DNA of 64,000 bases from Dasypus novemcinctus. Its lineage: Eukaryota; Chordata; Mammalia; Cingulata; Dasypodidae. The position numbers were made by a program, and so were the translations under genes. The notes beneath the pieces are model-generated. The model did not search any database. It was not told the origin of the DNA and saw only the letters and a list, made by a program, of their open reading frames with translations. Each line of letters begins with the position of its first letter. The first letter of the stretch is position 1. Positions 1-12,559 of the stretch are shown here, piece after piece. Location: NCBI RefSeq assembly GCF_030445035.2, contig NC_080676.1, positions 18,328,940 to 18,392,939 on the forward strand, read 5' to 3'.

Positions 1-1219
1 TCTTCTAGCTCTAGATTGAATAAAAAATACTTAGAAAATTTAATAGGTAATGCAGGCACACAAGAATCACCCACAACGCACCATGAAACACATGGAAAAC
101 CTTGCATGCTCAGGCTGTCTTACAATCCATTTTGTGGCTGAGCTTCCTGGTGCACATTATGATAAGTCCAAATTTACTTTCACTTGTTCCTCAAAATGTC
201 AAACTTCTGGTTTGATTTTTCAGGCTCTCCAAGCCCTTACATCTACAGCAAGATACTGGCAGAGATCCAGATGCCAACAGAGAAAATGGAGCAAGATGGC
301 ACTGAAAGCAAAGGTAAATGCCTTTGAAAATAAAATGGAACTATATAAAGGAATCCACCTACTCCAAAGATCCCAAGCCCCAGAAAGACGACTGGCACAT
401 CACAGAAGTAACACTTGCAATCATGGAAATGACCCAGAAGTGCAATGAACCTAAAACTTAGTAATTATGGGGCCACGAGAAGGTCGCTTAACCTCCCGAG
501 TCCCAGTGTTTTCCCCCATAAAATTAGAGGACTTGATTAGATGAACTATAAGTTCCCTCACAGCTCTAAGAACCTATGAATAAATCCTTCCACTGACCTG
601 TAAGTCCCCATGCTTTCTACTCTGTCATTTTACTATAAGCAATGTTAAAGGACACAAGTAGTGAGAGGTGACAAACTAAAATGAGGTAGAAGCCACAATG
701 GCCATGGTGTGATACGCTTTGCAAACACACAACTTCACGTTGCAGAATAAGACCTGTATGACTTCTTAACACAGTGTCCAGTGCTTAGCACACACCCAGC
801 AAAAACCATCTCCCACTGCCACCCCTCTCACACACACAACCTCCAGCACAACAGCCCTCCTTCATGGATCATCAGTGCTTATGAGCCTCAGTTCACAAAG
901 CCCGAAAATAATCATTCTGAAAAACGGATTGAGAAAGTGGCAATACATTGCCTGGGTTATGTGTAGATTTGGTGAGACAATTTAACAACTAAGATCTGAT
1001 TAAATTTTAAGGCAAATCAACCTAGATATTCTGAAAATAAGTTGACACATTTGTCAAGTAAGTCCTAGTGATGAATGAAAATGCCTTTCAACAGTTTGAA
1101 AGCAATGGAAAATATCACATTCTTCAATGATCATTAAATGAGTGAGATGGAGGATGAATATTTTATGTTTCATTAAAACTAATAATTCATTTTGAAAAGA
1201 GGCTATAGAAAGTGTACTC
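1..1219. other. Intergenic, no confirmed gene
   Basis: Mostly unique sequence with one MIR fragment and an exon-like segment at 224-313 described in the findings. Confidence 0.7.
467..595 (+). repeat. MIR fragment
   Basis: GTCGCTTAACCTCCCGAG followed by a TTTTCCCCCATAAAATTAGA segment resembles the MIR core. Diverged and short. Confidence 0.5.
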
Positions 1220-1234
1220 AATAATTTACTGAAG

Positions 1235-1664
1235 GGAAACAGACTTGGCCCAGTGGTTAGGGCGTCCGTCTACCACATGGGAGTCCGCGGTTCAAACCCT
1301 GGGCCTCCTTGACCCGTGTGCAGCTGGCCCATGCGCAGTGCTGATGTGCGCAAGGAGTGCCCTGCCACGCAGGGCTGTCCCCCGCGTAGGGGAGCCCCAC
1401 GCGCAAGGAGTGCGCCCGGTAAGGAGAGCCGCCCAGCACGAAAGAAAGTGCAGCCTGCCCAGGAATGGTGCCGCACACACGGAGAGCTGAAACAACAAGG
1501 TGATACAACAAAAAGAAACACAGATTCCCGTGCCGCTGACAACAGAAGCAGACAAAGAACATGCAGCAAATGGACACAGAGAACAGACAACGGGGAGAGG
1601 GGGGTTGGGGAGGAAGGGGAGAGAAATAAATAAATAATAAATCTTAAAAAAAGAACAACAAAAA
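1235..1664 (+). mobile_element. DAS-type SINE (armadillo tRNA-related), full length
   Basis: The head is tRNA-like: GACTTGGCCCAGTGGTTAGG carries the A-box region and GGTTCAAACC the B box. A GC-rich body and an AAATAAAT/poly-A tail follow. A perfect 15-bp target-site duplication (AATAATTTACTGAAG) at 1220-1234 and 1665-1679 defines the ends. This is the main evidence for an armadillo-lineage genome. Open frames inside it on either strand are repeat-derived. Confidence 0.93.
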
Positions 1665-1679
1665 AATAATTTACTGAAG

Positions 1680-4600
1680 ATAAGAGAAGCATAAAGAGGT
1701 TAATAGAACCTCTGACAATCTTTCTACAAACAGCCCAAGAAGAAAACAAACAGATTTATCAAATGGTTGCTTCTATGTTGCTGGTCAGAATAAAGGAAAG
1801 AATAAGGATTCTCTGAAGTGTATGTACTAAAATATATTACATGAAATTTTCAAAGACTGTTTAAAGATGAATATTTAATAACTTTCAAATAACTAAGGTG
1901 CAAATACTAAACCCTGTGAGTTATCAGTCATTTGTAAATTTTGCAGTTTGCTAAATTAACCACATTACCAAAGTGCTTTGAAAATTATATTACATAAATG
2001 TAATGCACCCTTATTAAAAGTCCTTGGACTGAATTAACAGGTGGAAAAATTTCATGAATCTGTTGTTTTGTTTCATTTTTAAAATAATTAAAAAAAATAA
2101 AAATAAATAAGGCTTCCTTCATCCCTCAACCTTAGGAGTAAACGGCCTCTGTAGCTAAATTGTGGGAGATCAGGTTCTTATTCAATGAAAAGGCAATTGC
2201 CAAATTAACTTTTATCTTATCTACAATGTTATTACATGTCCAAAGGAATGGAATAGTTACTCTTTTTATCATGATTTATTTTTGTTTTCTTTTAAATACC
2301 CCTAATGATCTATTTGGGGCTTTTCCCATTTATAAAATATTGAAGACAAAAATGCCTGATGTAAGAGATCTAAAGATTTGAAGACTAGCTTTCTTAAATG
2401 TATCGTTTAAAGCAGAAAACTGTTCAAATAATGTACTTTTCTAAAAGGAGTGCTTCAGAAGTGCTCTACTTTTAAACAAGGTGCAGCAGACAGTGTCATT
2501 ATCACACATTATTCTAAGATTTGTAATGGGAGAACCATTAAAAGGTAACTTTACTGAAGAAGAGAGGGAAAATCAAGCATGTGGTTTTTATTTTTCCTTT
2601 CACTTGAAGTAGTGCCTTCCTAAAATCTCATGGAAGACTGTAACAAGGTTTTCAACTTGAAGAGGTGGAAAGTAAAATAGGTCAAAGAACACTGCATCTA
2701 TTTTCAATTATTGAGACATACAGTCCTCAAGCAGCCGGAGTCAGCCAGAATTGTCTTAGACCTGCGGATCATAATGAAAATATCTTAGAGCAAAATGTAT
2801 TCCCCATAGGTTTAAATGCAAAATGAGAGCCCAACTTTTTATTACTCGTTAAATGAAATGTGCAGTCTTGTTCCCCTTTTAAGGTCAAGTATGCAGTATT
2901 TTGGAAAACAAACCATAAAAACATGATTAGAGAGAACAGAGGAAGTCATTATTTTCTCCAGTCATAAAGAATTCGGCACCATTCTATCAATTTAATGTAT
3001 CTTTGTAACGGCAGTGGCAGCATGTAGCAGTGCTTAAATTGCAAATACAGTATTTAAGAAAAAGCTTGGATTAAAAGAGCACTGAGATGAGCTGGAAAAT
3101 ATCCACATGGATCAGATTAATTTTATAAATCCCATTTCCTTCCCAAATACCTACTTAACATTACATATTGCTGTATTATCTACTTATATGGAAATAATAC
3201 ATTCAACAGACCAAGTCATAAAGTAAATCCAAATGTATGTAGTTAATGGCTAATGGAAATAAAATCCCTGTTGTAATGTTTAGTATAGGACACTAAAATA
3301 ACTGTGAAATGAATGAAGAAAATATTGAACCTGAATCGATTAATTTATGTAACATCTTTTGGTTTGATTTGCCCTCTTGGAAAGATTTATAACTCAAAAC
3401 CAGATGATGGCAAGATGTGCCTTCTCAGTGTTACCATCAGGACAGCTTTCATGCTAAAGCTTATCTAAAAGACAGATATCTCAGAAAGTGTGCCTTTAGC
3501 TAAGCATAACTTCATTGTCGTGGTAGTTCCAACACAGTGTCAGTTTGTCAACCACAGTTGTTAGTTATCTGTCATATTTAGGGCAGTTATGCTTTCTATA
3601 TACTTTGCTAGAGGCAGCTGGATCAACTTGAACCAATTTGAAAAACGTGTTTAGAAAAGTAAAGGAAATGACCTGTTACATTATAAATGTACCATATTCT
3701 TCCTAAGATCACCCCCAGTCTTGCTCTATCAAGTTAGGTTATCTACGAGGGGATGAATTTTTAAGCCACCATGCAGACTCAGGATTTCATATTTCAGGGC
3801 TTAACGATGGCTTCCATTTTCTACTCTGTCATCTTTTAAATGATGTACGGCCTTTTCTGCAGGCCTTATTTCTCAGAAAAATAAATAAGTAAAAGAACAA
3901 GTTAACTCCTTCAGCAGCTTCACTGCCAACTGTGCATGATGGGCAAAACTAAACCAAAGAAATTGCTGTCTGGAAGGCAGCTCCAGATTCTGCAAAATCC
4001 ATTGGGGAGTATTTTGTGTTTGTGTTTGTGTTTGGTTGGTTGGTTGATTTGGTTTGTTTTCTTTTGGGGGGAGGGTTTGTTTGGTTTGGTTTGGTTTGCA
4101 GAGAGTAAAGATGTTGCCCCAGTCTCAGAAGCTAATATGAATTAGGAAAGTTACCTTTTTCCGAGGCAATTTGTTCCCCATCCCAATGGTTAGTTACTGT
4201 TATGACCTAGATAAACAGTCTGTGCAAGAAATAAAACTGGCCTCATGCATAGGCTAAGAAAATGTCAGGCCCTACTTTGTTACTGGAAACTCAGCCAAAA
4301 CCTACACAGAAGGTTTGGGGGGAGGCCAAAGACACAAGCACCGAATAAACTGAAGAGTCTCCTTATTTTTTCTACACGTCTCATAGTAAGACCAAGAATT
4401 TGGCCAGGCATTGCTAACAAAGAATGTTGAGCTCATCCAAAATGTTGGCATAAAAGAAATAAAAATGTATTACTTTTTAAAAGCAATCTTTTTCCTGACA
4501 CCCTTAAGCTAGCCATTCACGAGACCGTAAGTGTTTTGCCAAACTGAAAACTTGAACAGTTGTGGCTTTAGTCTTATAAAACAAAATGCCTCTTTCCATT

Positions 4601-5164
4601 TGGCATTTTAGAATTTTTAAAAATAGGACTCAAATGAATTGACGTTTAATCACTAGTCAAGGACTGAAATATACATGTAAATGAGCCAGTCTTGATAACA
4701 GCGCTATGTACTAAGTGAATCAGTGCTTTCATTTTGGGTGAGATCATAATCCAACACACAGAAGCACTGAGGCTCAGTAGGGGGTTAATTTGATGTATGT
4801 TGTGTTGGCCAATACATTGTTTTCATGTGTTCCCAATACTAGCTCTTTGCTTTAATTTGATATTGCAGTTAAATGAAATGCACCTTCAGGAGTTTGGCCC
4901 AATGTATTGGGTGACTGATAAATGCAAACAAGGCTTATGGAAAATTAAAGGGAGAATTGGAGGTCTTCAACCCTTCTCTCTTTGCCATTGTGAATAACAA
5001 AGTAAAGTTTGATTGTACAGCTAGACATGAATTTAATCATCTATTTACCAAATGATGCTGCTAAAATTGTGGAATATCCAGCACTTAAAAACATTAAAAA
5101 ATTGAAAAATTCTATGTATGGTATATAACTTTAATGTCTATCTTCACTGAATATTAGAGATAAT
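1680..5164. other. Intergenic, AT-rich, nothing recognised except the GT-rich tract
   Basis: No coding frame, RNA gene or repeat family that I can recognise apart from 4010-4105. Confidence 0.6.
4010..4105 (+). repeat. GT-rich low-complexity tract
   Basis: Irregular GTTT/GGTT repeats with a G run (TTTGGGGGGAGGG) in the middle. Confidence 0.85.
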
Positions 5165-5320
5165 GGAGATGTTGGAACAGCTCACAAAATTCCCTTATTT
5201 TTGCAGTCAGATTAAGAGAAGTCCACAGGGGTTAGACCATTCCCCAAGTCATGTCTTTATCTGGTGGCAGGGCCAGGGCTGGAATCCAGAACTCCTGTCT
5301 TAATCCCTTGTTTCTATCTG
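5165..5320 (-). repeat. MIR fragment
   Basis: GGTGGCAGGGCCAGGGCTGG followed by AATCCAGAACTCCTGTCTTA is the reverse-oriented 5' half of MIR. Confidence 0.5.
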
Positions 5321-7774
5321 TTTCTCACACTGGAATTTCTCCTTACTTTAATTCCTCATGATAAGCACTCTGGCTTCATTCTAAATTATAAGGGGAAATA
5401 ATTGGAGTATTTTAAAATTAAGAGCTTCATAATCTGCTTTACATTTGTAAATGCTCAACCTGGCTACTATGTGGACAATAAACCTTAGGGAGGGCAAAGA
5501 TGGACAAAGAGAGACCAGTTAGGAAGGTGTTACAGAGTCCTCCATACCTAGAACAATATCTTTCAATTGAATGAATGGCACTTTGCCAGTCACTGTTAGA
5601 GCTATCAACGGAGTAATAAAAACATAGCTCTTGGGGATTTCCACTTCTAGGAAGAGGGAGTAGATGTACCTTTCTCTACTCCTCACATTAAGTGAAACTG
5701 AAACTCTGGTCATTACATATAAAAGAAACATAAGAATCTGAAGGTGGTTAAGAAGGCAGACACTTAGGTATCTCAAGACTCTAGGGAAAAAATGTGGTGA
5801 ATTCCTGGGTGTTCTTTCTGCTTCATGTATACCAAATGTGGAGCTCGATAATAGAACAACCCAGAAATACTAATAGATCCAGACAGAAAAAAATAAAAAC
5901 CGCCAACAAAAATCTGCTCTCTCTAGCCAGAACATCAGCCAAGAACCACCAGAAAAGCTGTGGCTTCTCCCCTATTCATGCCAGCAAACACCAAATGTGG
6001 AGCTTAGACTCCCACCCTCACGAGACTGCAACACACTCCCCAAATTCTACTGCCAGGGTGGAGTCAAAGCAAGTCAGGCACGGAGCTGAAGCTTTCATCC
6101 TCACCAGCTGGGAATAGCATCCCCCTCAATGTCAGTGAGGACCACTGGGGACCCTATACTTCCATCCCCTCCCAGCAGTAATGAAGCCCCCCTCCTCCCT
6201 GCTAGAGTGGTATGAGAGGGGGCCCAGTGGAAAGTCAGGATATTCACCATTGCCCAGTGGTAACAAGGCTACCCCTACTGTGGGGCCAGTGCGGACCACA
6301 TGGTGAGACAGAACTCCCACCCCCTCCCCCCGTGAGGACGTGCCTCCCCACTCAGGGGTCAATGGACGCTGAGTGGAGAACCTGTACCTGTAACTCCACC
6401 TGGCAGTAAGGAGGGGATGCCATCCTTTCCTGTGCCACAGCAGTATCACAGAAAGCCAGCTAAAACAGAAGGCTTAAATAAGATCCAGAGTCCCATAATA
6501 CCCAAAATATTGAGGTTCCAATTGAATATCATCCATTATACAAGGAATCAGGAAAACCTCAATACGAATGAGAAAAGAAAATCAACAGATTCCAGCACTT
6601 AGATGACAAAGATGTCAGAGTTATCTGACAAAGATTTTAAAGCAGACATGATAGAAATGTTTCAATAAATTCAAAAATAAAAAAAAATTTAAAAATACAA
6701 AGTTCAGTGGGAGGACATAATAGGAAAATGGAGGAAAGAATCAAAGAAATGGGTGATAGAACAAAAGAAATTACACAATCCAAATAGTAAGCAAATAGAC
6801 TGAAAAATAAAATTGAACACAGTCTCAGAGACCTATAGAACTACAACACAAGATCTGTCATTCATGTCATCAGAGTCCCAGAAAAAGAGGAGAAATGGGG
6901 TGAGGCTGAAAAAGCATTTGATGAAATAATGACTGAAAACTTTTCAAATTTGGAAAGAGACATAAACCTCCAGGTTCAAGAACTTGAGCAAATCCCAAAC
7001 AGGATAAACGCAAAGAAATCTATGCCAAGGTACATCATAATTAAACTGATGAAAACTAAAGATTAAGACTTTAATCTTCAAAGTAGGCAGAGAAAACCAC
7101 CTTATTTATAGGAAAAGAAACTTGGGTGACAGCAGATTTCTCATCAGAAACCATGGTAGCCAGAAAGAAGTAGCATAGTATTTTTCACATGCTGAAAGAA
7201 AAGAACTGTCACTTCAATCCTGAAAATATCCTTCAGAAATGAAGGGGGAAATCAAGACATTTTTAGATAAAAGAAAGCTTAGCAAATTTATCACCTACTC
7301 TAAATGAATACTAAAGGAAGTTCTCTAAACAAAAAGGAAATGATGAACAGAGGAAACTTGGGATCTAAGGACAGAAGAATATGGTAAGCAAATATACGGG
7401 TAAATACAATAGAATTTCCTTTCCTCTTGAATTTTCTAAATTATGTTTGGCTGCTGAAGCAAAAATATAACATGATCTGATGTGGTTCTAAATGTATACA
7501 GAGGAAATATTTACAACAATTATAAACCAGGAGAGTGAAATGACAGTGTCAGTAAACTGTGATAGATAATGTAATAACTAGAGCAACCACTAAAACACTA
7601 TACAAAAAGATACTCTCAAAAACACTATAAATAAATCTAAATCCAATTCTAAAATGTTCAAGTAACCCACAAAAAGCAGAAAAGAGGGGGGGAAATGAAA
7701 AATAGAGAGAACAAACAGAAAAAAATTATCAGCCCTAACATATCAATAATTGCATTAAATATTGCATTAAATAT

Positions 7775-8588
7775 AGCAGCAAAATTCTGTTGCTACTATA
7801 ACAAATTCTCACAAATTTGGTGACCTAACAACATAAATATATTATCTTACAGTTCTGACACTGGCCTGAAATCAAGGGGTAGCAGAGCTGCATCCCTTTC
7901 TGAATGCTCTCAATAAATACTGTTTCCTTGCTTTCTCCAGCTTCAAGAAGCCACTTGCATTCTTTGGCTGGGAACCCTCATCCATTGTCAAAGATCACAA
8001 AGGCAATTGAGTCCTTCTCACATCATATCAGTCTGACCTTCTCTTCGAGTTTCTCTTTCACTTTTTTTTTTTAAAGATTTATTTATTTATTTATTTATTT
8101 ATTTATTTCTCTCCCCTTTCCCCCCACCCCAGTTGTCTGTTCTCTGTGTCTATTTGCTGTGTCTTCTTTGTCCGCTTCTGTTGTCAGCGGCACGGGAATC
8201 TGTGTTTCTTTTTGTTGTGTCATCTTGTTGTGTCAGTTCTCCATGTGTGCAGCACCATTCCTAGGCAGGTTGCACTTTCTTTCGTGCTGGGCGGCTCTCC
8301 TTATGTGGCGCACTCCTTGTGCATGGGGGAACACCCCTGCGTGGCAGGGCACTCCTTGTGTGCATCATCACTGCACACGGGCCAGCTCCACACAGGTCAA
8401 GGAGGCCCGTGGTTTGAACTGCGGACCTCCCATGTGGTAGACGGACTCCCTAACACTTCAAGGTCCGCTGATTACCTTAATTCCATCTGTTATCTAATTC
8501 CCCTTTGTCATATAAATTAACATATTTACGATTTGGGAAGTTAGAACATGGAAATCTTGAGGAGGAGGGCATTATTCTGCTTACCACA
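7775..8588 (-). mobile_element. MLT1-like (ERVL-MaLR) solo LTR within the L1
   Basis: A minus-strand LTR. Its sense start, TGTGGTAAGCAGAATAATG, reads from the right end. A 5-bp duplication AATAT at 7770-7774 and 8589-8593 fits the MaLR/ERVL integration size, and removing the LTR restores the L1 reading ATTGCATTAAATATAAATGG. A DAS-SINE at 8062-8475 splits it. Confidence 0.83.
8062..8475 (-). mobile_element. DAS-type SINE inside an MLT1 LTR
   Basis: A minus-strand copy: poly-T and TTTATTTATT at the left (its 3' tail), with the tRNA-like head at the right ending near GGTCCGC. It interrupts the MLT1 LTR, so it is younger than that LTR. I see no clear target-site duplication, and part of the LTR appears deleted at the junction. 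Confidence 0.88.
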
Positions 8589-9186
8589 AATATAAATGGC
8601 TTACCAATTAAAAGAGAACAGCAGTATGGATCTTTTTTATATGACCTGTTTATGCTATCTATAAGAAACTGACAAAATATAACAATACATACAAGTTGAA
8701 AGTAAAAAGATGGAAAAAAGATCATACAAACAATCAAAAAAGCAAGAAAAGTTCTTTTAATATCAGATAAAGTAGACTTCAGAGCAAAGAAAAGTATCAG
8801 AGACAGAGAGGGATATTATATAATGATCAAAGGGTCAGCTCACCGAGAAGATGTGGCAATACTGAATGTGTATGCACCAAACAACAGAGCAGAAAGATAT
8901 GTACAGCAAAATCTGATAGAACTGAAAGAAGTTATAGACAAATCCTTAATTATAGTTGGAGACTTCAATGCCATTTCTTATCCATAACTGATAGAAAATC
9001 AGCAAGGATTAGGAACTTAACACCACCAATCAAAAGAATCTAACTGATTTTTATAGAACACACTAACCAACAACAAAATACACCTTCTTTCCAAGTGCCC
9101 GTGGAACACATACCAAGAGAGATCATATTCTGGGCCATAAAACAATTTTCAACAAATTCAAAAGAAACAAAATCATACAGAGTGTG

Positions 9187-9684
9187 TGTCTTAGTTTGCC
9201 AAAGAGCTGCAGATGAAATGTACCAAAAATGTTTTAACTTTTATAAAGGGGATTTATTTGAGGCAAAAGCTTACATTACAGTTCAAGGTCATGAAATACC
9301 TAAATCAAGGCATTGGCAGAGATGCTTTCTCAACAAAGTCAGCTACTGAGGATCCTGGCATGTTGCCACGTTGCAGTCAGGCATATGGCAAGCCTTGAAC
9401 TGCTCCATGGGCCCAGCTTCTTGGGGGATTTTGCGATTAAGTGATCCTCAAATTCTCTCACACATAGCAGGGTCAAAAATGGCTCCCTTTTCCTGTATGT
9501 GCGGTTGTCTCTCTCTGTCTCCATTTATATAAGAACCAGCAAGAGGGTGGAGACTCAACCTGAGCCATACCTCTCTGACATAGTCCATTCAAAAGAGTCT
9601 CACACCCACAGGACCGGATTACAGGTAGTTCAAAAACATAATCTTTTTCTTTTTGGGATTCATGAAAAACGTCAAATTATCACA
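9187..9684 (-). mobile_element. MaLR-like solo LTR within the L1
   Basis: A 498-bp TG...CA element with a 5-bp duplication GTGTG at 9182-9186 and 9685-9689. The flanking L1 ORF2 sequence rejoins cleanly across it (ATACAGAGTGTGTTCTCTGA). In the minus direction it ends like a MaLR LTR, with an AATAAA signal (TTTATT at 9253-9258 on +) about 65 bp before the end. I do not recognise it as a pan-mammalian subfamily, so it may be a xenarthran lineage. Confidence 0.72.
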
Positions 9685-10090
9685 GTGTGTTCTCTGACCA
9701 CAATGGAACCCAGCTAGAAATCAATTACAGAAAGATAATAGGAAAATCACCCAGTATCTGAAAGCCAAACAACATACTTCTACATAATCCATGGATCAAA
9801 AAGGAGATCTCAAGGGAAAGCAAAGATATATATATATAGAACTGAATGAGAATGAAAATATAATGTCTCAAAATCTGTGGGGCACAGCTAAAGTAGTGCT
9901 GAGAGGACAATTTAGAGTGTCAAATGCTTACATTAATAAAGAGAAAAAGTCTCAAATTAATCGTTTAAGCCATTTCAAGAACCTAAAAAAAGAAAAGTAA
10001 GCCAAAAGCAAGCAGAGGGAAGAAAATAATAAAAAATAAGAGCAGAAATCAACAAAAATATAGCCCCTGCTTTCTAGACACTTACAGTTG

Positions 10091-11269
10091 ATTTGGAGAG
10101 ATGATATTGACATCTCAAGAATGGAGAGCCAGACCCTATGAAGGTCAGAAGAGATCCAGGCCACTGCCATTTCTGAGGCTCCTAATACATTGGAAAAATG
10201 AAGAAATGCCAAAACAGGGTCACCAAAATTGTGGCATATTCTAAAGCATTACATTTATTAAATGGATCTTTATCAGACCAAAAGACACAGTATAAATTGT
10301 ATTATTCCCAACCTGATGGCACAATTCATAAAAATATGAATTTAAGTGTACCTCAAAAGGTCCAGTAACGGGATGTAAAGTAAAATTGCACAATGAATGT
10401 GTGCTTCTATCAAGCCGGGCTTGGTATATGGGATTATATCTATAGTCTTATATCACAAGCTGACCTTGAGAATGTATAGATAATAAAACATAAAACGAGC
10501 CAACAATAATTCTACTCAAACATCTCTGTGAAAGACATATCAACCAATAATAAGTCATTAAAGGTTACATTCTTTTCCTTTGCCTTTAATTGAGTATTGC
10601 AAATTCTGCACACAGCCAAGAGTCCACCTTTGTTGCGTTATAATAAAGTCATATTCTGAAATTGTACCAGTCTTTTTTAGTATGACTGTCACATCTGTTA
10701 CACATAAAAATGTCAGTTATGCTTCTGTCATGCAAATCGAGTAGACACGCACTCAATTACCCAATATGCATGCACAAAATGCAGGTTTTACATGTGGAAG
10801 TAGTATTAAAATTGCAGCCTGGTAAAACGTAACAGAATTGTTCCAGAGGGAAATCCACAGGATCTCACTCTCCTGCCCACCCACTAATGCAGGAATTTAC
10901 ACAATTCTCTATTTCCAGTACCTGATCTGCCTTTGGTTACTTTGGAAGCACATAGTACACGTGGAAATTACCTTTGTCCTTTGTTCTGTCTGTTCCAGAA
11001 CCACATGGAATCATAGATCAAGTGGGTCAAGGTCAAAAGTGCTATTGGGTCTGGGGTCTGACTATGCAAACTTGTCTTGGCTAAGAGCCTTCTCACTTAG
11101 GAAGGGGTCAGCTTGCCCAGTCCTGCTCAGTTACACCCAGTTCGGAGGGAAGTTTGCCTATTACAAGTAAAAGTCACTGCCAAGACTTCCATTTTTCCTC
11201 ACCTGACAGGCACAGGGTTCCTGCAGATGGAGCTGGGGGTTCATGTTTGATTCACAGGGACAATCAGGG
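10091..11269. other. Intergenic, nothing recognised
   Basis: The long frame at 10838-11170 (110 codons) has no recognisable protein features. Confidence 0.55.
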
Positions 11270-11475
11270 TGCAGTAGATTAGGCCATTTAAGTCTTGGTT
11301 CAGTCACCATGAGCTATGTGATCGGGAGCATGTCACTAAATCTATATGGGCCTCAGTTTACTCATCTGTCAAATAGAAAGAATGCTTAACCTCAGGTTTT
11401 TGGATGGATAGAGTGAAGTAATAGATGTCAAAGTGCTTGGCAGAGAGCAGGCGCTTAGTAAATGTTAGTGATATT
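11270..11475 (+). repeat. MIR
   Basis: GGGCCTCAGTTTACTCATCT and GGCGCTTAGTAAATGTTAGT mark the core and the 3' end of MIR. Confidence 0.75.
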
Positions 11476-11613
11476 GGTGAGGACTATTATTTTCAAGCAA
11501 GAGAAACGGGAGAATCAAAGGGCGGCATCTTCCTGGTTCCTTGGCTTAAAAAAGTGGGGGAGCAAAATTTCCATACCTGGAGTAATTTTAAAAGAGCTTA
11601 AAAATGAATCCTA

Positions 11614-11832
11614 GGGAGCAGATGTGGCTCAAGCAGTTGAGCTCCCACTTCCCACAAGGGAGGTCTTGGGTTTCATTCCCAGTGCCTCCTGAAAAAACAA
11701 AAGCAAACAACAAACAAAACAAACAAACAAAAAACCAACTCGGGGAGCCAAAATGACTCAATGGTTGAATGCCGGCTTCCCACATATGAAGTCCTGGCCT
11801 CAATCCTCAGCCCCCCCAGTACCTCAGAAAAA
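11614..11832 (+). mobile_element. Dimeric tRNA-like SINE (xenarthran type)
   Basis: Two tRNA-like units are separated by an A-rich linker: unit 1 about 11614-11690 (GGGAGCAGATGTGGCTCAAG, ending GTGCCTCC), linker to about 11737, and unit 2 about 11738-11822 (GGGAGCCAAAATGACTCAAT). Similar flanks, GAATCCTAGG at 11605-11614 and GAATTCTAGG at 11833-11842, look like a diverged target-site duplication that overlaps the element start. Confidence 0.78.
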
Positions 11833-11944
11833 GAATTCTAGGTTACAAGCTATCACAATGAGGTCCTTCTTGAATTAAAAGTTACTCCACACCACACTTC
11901 TCCAGTACCAGGAAAATGGGATTAGACTTTACCAAGCACCTCAG

Positions 11945-12140
11945 CACTGTGACAGGAAGTTAAGAGGTCACTTGACCTGTACAAAGCCATAAGAGGTAAA
12001 TAATAATGTTGTCATTTAGCCAACAAGGAAACTGAACCTGTGAAAGGCTGAAAACTGAGCTAAAATTTGAGCCAAATCTGTCTTATGCCAAAGTCATGTC
12101 CCCTCCTTTCTACCATACTGCCTTGCATTTCAATATCAGA
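11945..12140 (-). repeat. MIR fragment
   Basis: CAACAAGGAAACTGAACCTG followed by a decayed tail resembles MIR in reverse. Confidence 0.5.
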
Positions 12141-12194
12141 ACTAATGTTACCCTGAAAATCGCTAAGTATCACTAATACCTATTATCAGGATAA

Positions 12195-12400
12195 GTATTT
12201 ATAATATGCCAGCCATTTTTCATACAGTATGTTATATAAATTCTTACAATGATCCTATACGATAGGTGCTTTCTTATCTTCATAGCCCAAACATGGAAAC
12301 TGAGGCCAAGAAGTGATGCAAATTGCCTAAGGCAGATGAGGTGCGTGTTGGGACCAGGATTCAAATCCAGACAGTTGGACATTACACCAGGTGATCTTAA
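12195..12400 (-). repeat. MIR
   Basis: GGAAACTGAGGCCAAGAAGT and ACCAGGATTCAAATCCAGAC are reverse-oriented MIR core motifs. Confidence 0.75.
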
Positions 12401-12559
12401 CCATTACATAATCCTGTACATGGATTCATCTCACATTCTTCCCCAGAGGGCATGGCCAAGAATTATGAAGTTTATCAGGGAAACAATATTGATTTACACA
12501 AGATCATACTGCAGCAAGCCCAGAACTTAAACCAGTCTTTTGTTAATACCAGTAATAAT

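Larger units (their letters stand above)
5640..10090 (+). mobile_element. Old L1 element, 5' UTR to ORF2 endonuclease, interrupted
   Basis: The segment begins with a mammalian L1-type 5' UTR (around TTCTAGGAAGAGGGAGTAGA), then a decayed ORF1 (around 6880-7060: EKEEKWGEAEKAFDEIMTE and PRYIIIKL), then the start of ORF2 with endonuclease motifs (8860-9130: VYAPNNRAE, IVGDFNAIS, DHILGHKT). Recognisable L1 sequence fades near 10090. Many stops and frameshifts make it dead. Two LTRs and one SINE inserted later. The subfamily is not determined. Confidence 0.8.

Noticed and set aside
50..448. 132-codon open frame at the left edge
   Set aside because: The frame has no family signature and runs through a possible splice acceptor and donor, so only the inner 224-313 exon-like part was kept, as a finding.
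1257..1749. Several long frames on both strands
   Set aside because: They lie in a GC-rich DAS-SINE. The same peptides recur at 8146-8520 and 45328-45737, in the other SINE copies.
8860..9180. Endonuclease-like frame (VYAPNNRAE ... GDFNAIS)
   Set aside because: It is the start of L1 ORF2 in a dead element, not a host nuclease.
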